64,000 bases of DNA from positions 245,888 through 309,887 of the forward strand of contig WNKI01000005.1 in assembly GCA_015350385.1 (NCBI GenBank), in the 5' to 3' direction. How positions within the stretch are numbered: position 1 is the first letter of the stretch; the number at the start of each line of letters is the position of its first letter. The DNA comes from Aculops lycopersici (lineage: Eukaryota > Arthropoda > Arachnida > Trombidiformes > Eriophyidae). Of the stretch, positions 44,709 through 52,582 are shown one piece after another. Under the pieces are notes generated by a model. That model was not told the origin of the DNA, searched no databases, and saw nothing but the letters and a program-made list of their open reading frames with translations. Both the position numbers and the translations under genes were made by a program.

Positions 44709-44714
44709 AATAAA
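44709..44714 (+). terminator. Polyadenylation signal (AATAAA) of the HSD10-like gene
   Basis: Canonical hexamer 18 bp after the stop codon, indicating a very short 3'UTR. Confidence 0.55.
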
Positions 44715-45512
44715 TCAGAAACCAATTAGTCATTAATATAACAAATTAGAACTTGCTTATGCTTGAGTTTTTGAGTAAACCAAGGATATCAAAGACTGGT
44801 CTTCATGTTGATTTTATTGATTACTCTAAATCAAGAGCGACAGGTGCTCTCATGAATACTAAGCATTTAGAGAATGTGTTCTGTCCCAGCAGATCCTTCC
44901 TTTTCGAGGGTGAATCTTTTAACTAGATTGGTAGATTCTGTTGTAAAAACCACATGTAATCTAGATGTTATCAATCATAATCATGAGATTAGACTTCCTG
45001 GTTAGTAGGAAAAGTAATTACATTCGACGTATAGAGTTTTGTTGACAAGGTTCCTATAGAAATGTGTATACATCAGAGGCTGGGCGAATGCACAGAAGTC
45101 TCAAAGAGAAGTTCCCTAAAGGATGGAGAGTGGACGGATAGAACGGAGAGAAGTACAAAAATGCAGTGATGCATTCTGTCATTCTCCCTGTGCACTTGTA
45201 ATTTTCTCCCTCTCCCTTGCTTTGAGTGTAAGTTGTTTTTGCATTTGTTTGTGCTTTTTTTCTGCCTGCTATCATATTATGTTGTAGTGGTTTTGTATCT
45301 CCATGTTGGATTGGATGCAAACAACTAGCAAATTGCTACTGAAAGTAAGATAGCATTAGTAGCAACAACAACAAAATGACTAGCACAACTATTCCGACAC
45401 CTAACCTCAGAATTGTCATTACCTCCAGCAAAACTCTCAACTCATGACCGAGCTTATATATTAATGTGATTGATAAAATCAACTTCACTAACGACAATAA
45501 CTATTGGCAATC
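44715..45512. other. Intergenic region upstream of FBXL20/FBXL2
   Basis: About 800 bp with no supported gene; presumed promoter and 5'UTR of the F-box gene. A minus-strand open frame at 45054-45320 lacks domains and looks random. Confidence 0.5.
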
Positions 45513-46955
45513 ATGAAAGTCCACAACTCAATCGAGATGACTCCGGCAACCAAGTCTTCGTCGGATGAAGATTCTAACAAGAATAATAATGAAACTGGCG
45601 AGAACAGGCATAACAAAACAAACGGGACTTCATCCTCATCCGCGACAGCACCACCAACAACATCGTCTCCAGAATGTCCATTCGATGCACCACCTGATCG
45701 AGATCTGATCAATATAATGCTACCAAAGGAGCTTATACTGAAGATATTCTCATTCCTCGACATTGTTTCCTTGTGTCGCTGTGCCCAGGTCTCAAAGGCT
45801 TGGAACAAATTAGCTTTAGACGGCGGCAATTGGCAAAGTGTTAGCTTATTCGATTTTCGTGGCGCAGTTCAAGGTCAGGTGGTTGAGAATCTCTCAGCTA
45901 GATGTGGCGACTACTTGAAGCGACTCACTTTGCGAGGCTGTCGCTCAGTTTCTGATGCTTCGATGCAAATATTTAGTAGAAATTGTAGAAATTTAGAGGA
46001 GATAAACTTAGACGATTGTAAGCAACTGACCGATGAGACTTGCAAGAGCTTGGCCGAGAACTGCCATCGACTGGCCCACCTTAATATTGCTTCTTGCGAT
46101 GTCACCGACTTGTCCCTCGAACACATTGGCGAGGGTTGTAAGAACCTAAAACACATTAATATATCAAATTGTAACAAGATTAGACCACCTGGAATAGAGA
46201 GTCTAGCTAAAAATTGTACAAATCTCGTTTCATTCATCAGTATAGCTTGCGGCGAGTCGACAATGAATGACGAGTCTCTCAAGAATTTGAGTACCTATTG
46301 CCACAAGCTCAAGATGATTAATTTAAACGGATGCTCTGCCATAACTGATGTTGGTGTTGAGCATTTAGCAAACAATTGCCATCAATTAGTCTATTGCTGT
46401 CTATCGAAATGTTTTGCCATAACTGACCAATCACTTATTAGCTTGGGCCGGGGATGTCAACAATTGAAAACCCTTGGCCTAATTGGGTGCCATCAGCTTA
46501 CCGATCATGGATTTCAGAACCTCACCAAGACTTGTAAACTATTGGAGAATCTAGATTTAGAGGATTGTGTTCTAATCACTGACCAAACTCTATTTTACTT
46601 AACAAACAATTGTACAAATTTAAAACGCCTAGCGTTGTCGCATTGTGATAACATTACTGACGAGGGAATCCGTTACATAGGAAATAGCCCGAAGAGTGCG
46701 GAATCAATACAATATCTAGAACTTGACAATTGCACCCTACTCACGGATACCGCAATAGATCATCTAATCTCTTGTAAGCATTTGAAACGTTTGGATATTT
46801 ATGATAATAGTAGGATTAGCCGGCAAGCAACCAAGAAATTGTACACCTATTTGCCGCAAATATCTATACACACTTACTTTCAAGCACCCACTCCCCAGGA
46901 GCAGGGTGTCACTGAGGCCCGGCGGCGTTACTGTCGATGTTGTGCCATTTTGTGA
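45513..46955 (+). CDS. FBXL20: F-box/LRR protein of the FBXL20/FBXL2 family with C-terminal CaaX box
   Basis: 480 aa from the ATG at 45513; the frame opens 9 bp earlier at a TTG. A polar Ser/Thr/Asn N-terminus (about 1-60) precedes the F-box (MLPKELILKIFSFLDIVSLC...VSKAWNKLALDG, about 68-110). About eleven cysteine-containing leucine-rich repeats follow, of the LxxLxLxxCxxITDxxL type (for example LKRLTLRGCRSVSDASM and LENLDLEDCVLITDQTL). The C-terminus ends YCRCCAIL, a CaaX geranylgeranylation signal (final Leu) with neighbouring Cys. FBXL2 and FBXL20 end in the same way. The protein would be the substrate receptor of an SCF ubiquitin ligase anchored to membranes. FBXL20 (scrapper) degrades the active-zone protein RIM1 at synapses and FBXL2 targets p85beta. 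Intronless; converges with the LEV-9-like gene across 92 bp. Confidence 0.95.
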   Translation: MKVHNSIEMTPATKSSSDEDSNKNNNETGENRHNKTNGTSSSSATAPPTTSSPECPFDAPPDRDLINIMLPKELILKIFSFLDIVSLCRCAQVSKAWNKLALDGGNWQSVSLFDFRGAVQGQVVENLSARCGDYLKRLTLRGCRSVSDASMQIFSRNCRNLEEINLDDCKQLTDETCKSLAENCHRLAHLNIASCDVTDLSLEHIGEGCKNLKHINISNCNKIRPPGIESLAKNCTNLVSFISIACGESTMNDESLKNLSTYCHKLKMINLNGCSAITDVGVEHLANNCHQLVYCCLSKCFAITDQSLISLGRGCQQLKTLGLIGCHQLTDHGFQNLTKTCKLLENLDLEDCVLITDQTLFYLTNNCTNLKRLALSHCDNITDEGIRYIGNSPKSAESIQYLELDNCTLLTDTAIDHLISCKHLKRLDIYDNSRISRQATKKLYTYLPQISIHTYFQAPTPQEQGVTEARRRYCRCCAIL

Positions 46956-47047
46956 TATGAAATTAAATCAAGGTGAATCCTAAGGAACTTGTATGTCAAA
47001 AGGTTTAAGGTATTATATTATGCGTGTGATTTATGACTTCTGAGTTA

Positions 47048-48919
47048 TCATTCTTTGACGCAAGTCGGCAAACCTTCCGGTTTCCAGATCCCCTCTAAAC
47101 AGGTGGCCCCGTTCGGCGCTCCATCACTTAATCTGAAGCCAGAGTCACATTCGTAGGCAATCTGGCGATTGTTGGATATCCTTCTGATGTAAGGCTTATA
47201 GTCGTACATCCCAGTTAGTCCAACCAATAGAACTCGTCCATGTGGTATAACCCCAGGAAAGCCGCAATAGATCTCTACGCAGCTGGCGTTTACATTAGTC
47301 CACATGCCCTTTACACAACGAGTAGTTTTGTTCGCACCTGTTAAACGATAGCCATCAAGACAATGGAGGTGGCCGACTGAATCATGCTCGGTTGATGCGT
47401 ATCTAACACGTCCATTCTTTAAACGGGGTGGACTAGACCTACAACTAGCTGGTCTGCACTGGGGTACATAGGACCAAGTTTGGTTGTTGCACATCGGCGC
47501 CTGAATGATATTGTTGTCATCCAACTCCTCATTGAACTCATAGTTTTTCTCGCAGATTACCTCTAGGAAAACCCCGTGTTCCACTTTGTGACCAGGTAGA
47601 ACTGACTTAAGCGTCATATTTGTGAAATTAGTATGTTTGGCCAACGACAACAAGTCGGCCGGTATCACGTGTATACTAAGGGCGTGCTCGACCTCAGGTA
47701 TAATGCATGGCGCCATACACTTGGGCAGCGAGTTCGACCACGAGCCCGACTCCAGACAGGTTGTCGTGTTATGCTCTCCAATGAACTTCATGCCATCCCT
47801 ACAGCTAAACTCTTTCTTGTCGCCCATTCTTGTGCTGTAACCCTTTATGTACCCATTGGCTAGCGGTCCGAGCTCGCCGCAATCGATCTCGGTGCAAGTC
47901 GGCACCTCGCCAACTAGTTTCCCCTCTGGTCCGCATCGGCGTCGTTTGGGTCCCACTAAGCGGAAGCCAAAATCGCAGGCATATTCCACAGTTGAGTTAT
48001 AAATCAACGGGTAAACATAATTGATCTTTCCATTCTCCAAGTGTTCTGTGGGATTACAAGTCACAGGCTCACATTGCGGCGGCTGACCACTCCAGTGGTT
48101 ATCCGATTGGCAATACCTTCTCGCTTGACCAATCATTTCAAAACCCTCGTCGCAGGTATACAGCACTGAGCTTGCTATTATGAACGACTCGCCGTGCCGT
48201 TTGCCATTCTCAATTTGCCCTGGATCACCACAACTCTTTGGGATGCAGCGAAACGAGTTGCCTGACCAAACCCAAGCGGTTTGGTTCTTCTCAATCAACT
48301 TACAGGTTGCCTCGGGATTCCCACGCGATTGGTAGCCGGGATAACAAGAGTAATTAACCTTCTCATGCAACCGGTAGGTTCCATCGTTTGGATTGCGTGC
48401 ATGATTCACCTGAATAGGATTTCGGCATTGGGGTTCCGCCAAACACTCGACGAGAGTTCCGCTCCATTCTTCGTCACCCTGGCAAAGTCTCTCTCGTGAG
48501 CCAAACAGATAGAAGCCCGGATTGCAGTGATAGGTCACCTTGGTATTGAATAGCGAGTTTTTGGATGGCGAGTAATCTCCATTCTCTATCTTCGGCAACT
48601 CGGGGCAGCTCAAATCAGGTTTCAAACATGATAATCCGCAAAGGCCATCACAAAGGCATTGCTTTCTGGTGTTCTCACAAGGAACATCCTTTCTACATCT
48701 CCTCGAACACTGGCGGCCCAATTCCAAAGCTTCGGCTCGGTTACCTAAACAGTCGTTGTCGGTCACGTAAGTTAGGTCGCCAACTAGAAGCTGGCTCTCG
48801 GCATTTTCAATACCCGATGGTGACCTTAAATCTTCGGTATAATTATTATAGAAAGCTAAAGTTTGTGGAATGAATTGAAGATAGACACTAAACATGAGAA
48901 AATTTCTCAAAAATAACAT
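47048..48919 (-). CDS. LEV-9-like secreted protein: WAP-like domain plus eight sushi (CCP) domains
   Basis: 623 aa, single exon. A signal peptide (MLFLRNFLMFSVYLQFIPQT) is followed by a Cys-rich WAP-like module (about 57-103, with CLCDGLCGLSCLKPDLSCPE). Eight CCP/sushi repeats follow, each with the four-Cys and Trp/Gly pattern, beginning at CPELPKIENGDY, CRNPIQVNHA, CGDPGQIENG, CNPTEHLENG, CGELGPLANG, CIIPEVEHA, CRSSPPRLKNG and CGFPGVIPHG. One WAP plus eight CCPs is the architecture of C. elegans LEV-9, an extracellular scaffold that clusters acetylcholine receptors at the neuromuscular junction. It stops right after the last CCP, so it is secreted. CCP 6 and 8 are longer than usual. Several N-glycosylation sites. 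A general sushi-domain protein cannot be excluded, but the domain order strongly favours LEV-9. Confidence 0.9.
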   Translation of the reverse strand: MLFLRNFLMFSVYLQFIPQTLAFYNNYTEDLRSPSGIENAESQLLVGDLTYVTDNDCLGNRAEALELGRQCSRRCRKDVPCENTRKQCLCDGLCGLSCLKPDLSCPELPKIENGDYSPSKNSLFNTKVTYHCNPGFYLFGSRERLCQGDEEWSGTLVECLAEPQCRNPIQVNHARNPNDGTYRLHEKVNYSCYPGYQSRGNPEATCKLIEKNQTAWVWSGNSFRCIPKSCGDPGQIENGKRHGESFIIASSVLYTCDEGFEMIGQARRYCQSDNHWSGQPPQCEPVTCNPTEHLENGKINYVYPLIYNSTVEYACDFGFRLVGPKRRRCGPEGKLVGEVPTCTEIDCGELGPLANGYIKGYSTRMGDKKEFSCRDGMKFIGEHNTTTCLESGSWSNSLPKCMAPCIIPEVEHALSIHVIPADLLSLAKHTNFTNMTLKSVLPGHKVEHGVFLEVICEKNYEFNEELDDNNIIQAPMCNNQTWSYVPQCRPASCRSSPPRLKNGRVRYASTEHDSVGHLHCLDGYRLTGANKTTRCVKGMWTNVNASCVEIYCGFPGVIPHGRVLLVGLTGMYDYKPYIRRISNNRQIAYECDSGFRLSDGAPNGATCLEGIWKPEGLPTCVKE

Positions 48920-49229
48920 CTTGTTACTAGTATCAGTTAATCGCGGTAATAGAGTTTTGCTGTTATAGAGCGATTTCTTAGATCCAATCTAGGATCTGAT
49001 CTTGACATTGAGACGCTGAATTTGCTCGATCTTAGATTATGGTGATAGACAAGTGATTGTAAAATTTATATCAATTCCAAGTTTCTGGTTTACGTCTAAT
49101 TGATGTTGTTGCTAATGGCTAGTTAATGTCGTCCCTCTTCAAGAGCGATTGCGTCTAGCCTACAGTGTTACCAATAATATCGAGGACAGGCACGCAGACG
49201 GCGGCATACAAACTAACCCAAAACAATGT
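48920..49229. other. Spacer between LEV-9-like gene and the HIBADH pseudogene
   Basis: About 310 bp; LEV-9-like promoter/5'UTR. Nothing else recognised. Confidence 0.5.
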
Positions 49230-49262
49230 ATGGCGGAGTACAACACCGTTGTACTCCGCCAT
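49230..49262. repeat. Perfect 15-bp hairpin beginning at the pseudogene ATG
   Basis: Left arm ATGGCGGAGTACAAC (49230-49244), loop ACC, right arm GTTGTACTCCGCCAT (49248-49262). The arms are exact reverse complements and the left one starts with the ATG, so the start would be locked in a strong stem. It could be an inverted duplication formed at the copy's 5' end. Confidence 0.9.
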
Positions 49263-50157
49263 GACTCCACTGCTCCGTCGACCGAGATTGGATTTGTTGG
49301 AGTTGGTAACATGGGATCTCTGATGGCCAAGCATCTGATGGACAAGGGGCACAGGGTGGCAATTTTTGATCTTAACAAGGCGGTCGCAAATGAGCTCGTG
49401 AAGGAGGGAGCCAAATCGGCAAGCAGTGTTGCCGAATTGGACGAGAAATGTCAGCGAGTCTTTAACATGCTACCAACACCTGAGATTGTCACCAAGACCT
49501 ATACAGGTGCCGACGGTTTGCTATGCAAGCCCACCTCGTCCACTATCCTCATTGACTCGCCCACCTTTGGCCCGGGTACAGCACAGCACGTGCATCAGGC
49601 TGCTGCGGCTGAGAACGTTGAGTTTTTGACGCACCTGTTGCCGGCGCCGTACCGGCAGCTCGTGCTGGAATCTTCGTATTCACGGTTGGTTAAGATTAAG
49701 GAGCACTAGGAACCTTACCTATTGTGCATGGGCCTAAGTGTCTATGTTCGAGGACCCATTGGATCCGGATGTGTGGCTAAGATTTGTAACAACATGATGC
49801 AGAGCACCTCAATATTGGATTTATCGGAGGCTCTCCTGTTAGGCAAGAACTTTGGTTTGGATCCAAAATTAGTTCAATCATCAACGAGGGTTCAGGTAGA
49901 TGTTGGAGTTCGGAAATTTACAACCCCGCGCCAGGTATCATTCCAACTGCCCCATCGTCGAATGACTACGATGGAGGCTTCGAGACCAATTTGCCATACA
50001 AAGATCTAGGTCTTGCAGCTAAGGTTGCAGATGATGTTAGCCGCCGAATCCATTGGGAGGCTTAACTCACGAAATCTATCGTCTCCTCATGAACCCCGGC
50101 GAGTACAAGGAGAAAGATTTTTCAGTTATCTACAAGTTTCTGTCCAACAAGAAGTGA
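49230..50157 (+). pseudogene. HIBADH (3-hydroxyisobutyrate dehydrogenase) pseudogene
   Basis: Similarity to HIBADH runs from IGFVGVGNMGSLMAKHLMDK (49368 region, NAD-binding GxGxxG) to the end of the family (GLTHEIYRLLM, then DFSVIYKFLSNKK and a TGA at 50157), but in changing frames. Frame 1 holds to about 49622. A one-base change in a T5 run shifts the frame, and FDAPVAGAVPAARAGIF continues in another frame to about 49690. The original frame then returns with an in-frame TAG at 49707-49709 and runs through YVRGPIGSGCVAKICNNMMQ to about 49875. A further shift gives NEGSGRCWSSEIYNPAPG and YDGGFETNLPYKDLGLAAK. A last shift near 50035 is needed for the C-terminus. Four shifts and one stop, with no intron signals, indicate a dead copy, possibly retroposed. 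HIBADH normally acts in mitochondrial valine catabolism. Sequencing error is unlikely to cause all five lesions. Confidence 0.88.
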
Positions 50158-50292
50158 GTAGAATTTATAGAACTTGATAGGTATATGAACGACGAACTAA
50201 AATTTGCGGAACTCAACTGTGGCGTCTTGCTTACAGTAAACTATACTTTAGAGCTTCCAATCTATTTATACTCTTGACTTGGGTAGGTAAAA

Positions 50293-50708
50293 TCAAGCCT
50301 CACAGTGTCCTGCTCGGCGCCCAAATTCGAATCTATGGACAGTAAGCCAGATATCCCAATCCGATCTCGTCCCATCGAGTTTGTCGCAAAATTTACAGGT
50401 AGAGCGTTCGCAAAGATAGTATCGATTTGGAGCTAATTTGTCTTTTAAGAAATCTTTTGGTAATTTGCACTCGACGGTCTCATCGGAAACGCCAGTCACT
50501 AGGTTGACCAGCAAAGTTGCTTTGTGATCTCTAGAACCATTTTCGTCGACAAGATGGTTCATCAGCATTTTGGTGCATTTTAAATCTATCTTCAGAGTTC
50601 TGATGTCAGATATATATCCAGTATGAGAAACGCTAGAACACGACCAACGAAGTTGAATAAAGTGTGATCTTTTAAAGCTATGTTCTTGGAATCCTTCAAA
50701 TCTTGTCG
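50293..50708 (-). CDS. Unrecognised Cys-bearing ORF (exon of a possible secreted protein)
   Basis: The frame is open to 50742, but only from a TTG, and no upstream ATG fits. A good acceptor (TTTACCTTTGTAG) places an exon start at 50708. From there about 138 codons run to a TGA at 50293. I do not recognise the product. It is mixed alpha/beta in look, with alternating hydrophobics (RTLKIDLKC, ATLLVNLVTG, DWDIWLTVHRFEF) and about eight Cys, including YLCERSTCKFC. The first internal Met is about residue 52 (KCTKMLMNH). No matching 5' exon was found: a donor-like GTATGT about 75 bp upstream gives a stop in the required phase, so that exon would have to be untranslated. It may be a gene fragment or a pseudogene. 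It lies between the HIBADH pseudogene and pyrophosphatase. Confidence 0.35.
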
Positions 50709-50873
50709 CTACAAAGGTAAATTTGTAACGCACATAGCGCAACTAGCTTGTTGCCACTAGAAAAACACCACCGAGTACACATACCGCGATAAGTTTAGTT
50801 TGATATACAGTTCAGCTTGAACTCATGACACAATATTTGCTTATACCCATCCTTCTCGTGACGGAGAGGAAAC

Positions 50874-51953
50874 TTAATTAGCTTTTACGTAACAAACTTT
50901 CAGTAAATCATCCTTCTCCTGCTCGCTCATGTGCAGCGCCTTGAATTCAGGCTGAGACTTGACATGATTTGCCGACGAGTCGGCATCAGTCTTAAAAGGT
51001 GACTTGTCGACCGAAATGTTTTGCAAAATAATGCCATGCTCATTGACCTTCGAGCTCATGATCATTTCTTTCCATTGATGGTGAGTCTCTTCGATAATCT
51101 TTTTCGCAAAGTCGGCATTCTTTGCCTCGCCATTGAAGGCAAATTTGTTCTCGTCTTTCCCGTCGGGAATCTTGTAAATCTTAAACCATTCATGGGTAGC
51201 CTTCAGGAGGCCAGGCATGTTTGCCTCGACATCGCCAATATCATTGAGCTTCTCAGCCATTGGGTCATCTGCCTTAATTACGATCAACTTCCAATCAGTC
51301 TCGCCGTCATCAATTAGGGCCATAACACCTAGAACCTTCACTGGCACCACCTCACCTCGCTTCAAAGTCTTGGTTCCAATTTCACAGACATCAATGGGAT
51401 CGTTGTCGCCCTTCGACTTGGTGTTAGGGTCTTCGAAGGATGGATTTTCCCATGTTTGAGGTAGAGCTCCGTAATTCCATATGTAACCATGGTAAGGGAA
51501 AACATTGTGCACGTATCTCATCTTGCCCTTCTTAACATCCTGCTTAATGGGATTGAATGGTTCCTTGGTGGCAATTTCCATTTTGGCCTGAGTCCAGCGG
51601 GGAATCTCGACGACCATGTTGTAGATGGGCGTCTTGCTTTGGTCATGATTGCCGGCAATCAGAGGAATATCATGGAAGGGCGAGATAATCTTGCCCTCGG
51701 CGTTCTTGTAAAAGATTCGGTAGTTCTCCGAGCCGGCAGTTCCCTTCTCAATTGTGGAATACATTCTGGATCTTGCTTTAGAGGCTAAGGTCTTCAAACT
51801 TGAGGCTGAATTTTTGATCATAATATAATGGATACAAGGGGAAAGTAAAGCGAATAGCGAGGCGCAGACTAATAATTTCACCACAGGATTAGTGGCTGGA
51901 ATAGATGTTAATCTGAATGGGGTTATGAGTTTTATGTAACCACTACTGATCAT
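50874..51953 (-). CDS. Ppa: Inorganic pyrophosphatase (PPA1/PPA2, Nurf-38 type)
   Basis: 359 aa from the ATG at 51953. Family I soluble pyrophosphatase: GTAGSENYRIFYKN, EIPRWTQAKMEI, MRYVHNVFPYHGYIWNYGAL, then the metal-binding DNDPIDVCEIG signature (three Asp), VKVLGVMALIDDGETDWKLI, and the LLKATHEWFKIYKIPDGK segment. It hydrolyses PPi to phosphate. In Drosophila the single enzyme is also a NURF chromatin-remodelling subunit. The first 64 residues are basic and hydrophobic (SSLKTLASKARSRMYST), consistent with a mitochondrial presequence. Internal ATGs at MIKNSASS and MYSTIEKG could give shorter mitochondrial and cytosolic/nuclear forms, so one gene may serve both compartments (inference). 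Length without the presequence (about 295) is near human PPA1 (289). Intronless. Confidence 0.96.
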   Translation of the reverse strand: MISSGYIKLITPFRLTSIPATNPVVKLLVCASLFALLSPCIHYIMIKNSASSLKTLASKARSRMYSTIEKGTAGSENYRIFYKNAEGKIISPFHDIPLIAGNHDQSKTPIYNMVVEIPRWTQAKMEIATKEPFNPIKQDVKKGKMRYVHNVFPYHGYIWNYGALPQTWENPSFEDPNTKSKGDNDPIDVCEIGTKTLKRGEVVPVKVLGVMALIDDGETDWKLIVIKADDPMAEKLNDIGDVEANMPGLLKATHEWFKIYKIPDGKDENKFAFNGEAKNADFAKKIIEETHHQWKEMIMSSKVNEHGIILQNISVDKSPFKTDADSSANHVKSQPEFKALHMSEQEKDDLLKVCYVKAN

Positions 51954-52582
51954 TCATGAGACAGAATGAGATCAGAATGGCCATGAAATGACTGATGATC
52001 TTTGGGAGATTGCGTGTTGAGACTTTGTCGCAAATGATAAGGAAAGACTGACACGCCACGTTTTTATGACTTTCTCGTTTTCCGTAACGCAGACGTGCGG
52101 CGGCGCTCTAAGCTCAGTGGCCGCTGTCACGAGGCGACGCCAATGCAATCGAACTGCAAATCTGCATGTAGAGTTCGGCAACAAGCCAACAGGTAGTTGC
52201 TGAATGCCTAGGGAATGCTCTGTCTACTGATTAATATAAGCAGAAATAAAGGTGATTGCAATGATACACACAACACAAACATTTGACCCTAACTCGGGTC
52301 TTAAATAGAGAACACATCCAACATCCTTTTATTTGAATCTCGTAAATTGGTTATCACTCTTCACTTCGAACACGATGAGTTAAGAGTATCTCTTGTCCAA
52401 CTGGGCAACAATTCAAGCTCGATGTTGAAGTGAATGGACCAGCGGGAGCAAGAGTTGTCGAATCCAACCATGCACGTTTACATCATTATAGATTTCTTAA
52501 TAAGTAGCTGCTCTAGTTTTCACACGCTCAAATTCTAAATATAAGGTAGCCTAAGTAAGTTGTTGCTTATATCATGTTGAGA
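51954..52582. other. Spacer between pyrophosphatase and the fray-like kinase
   Basis: About 630 bp: pyrophosphatase promoter and fray 3'UTR, with a minus-strand AATAAA at about 52329-52334, roughly 250 bp after the fray stop. Reading the minus strand I found no exon encoding a CCT domain. Confidence 0.5.
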
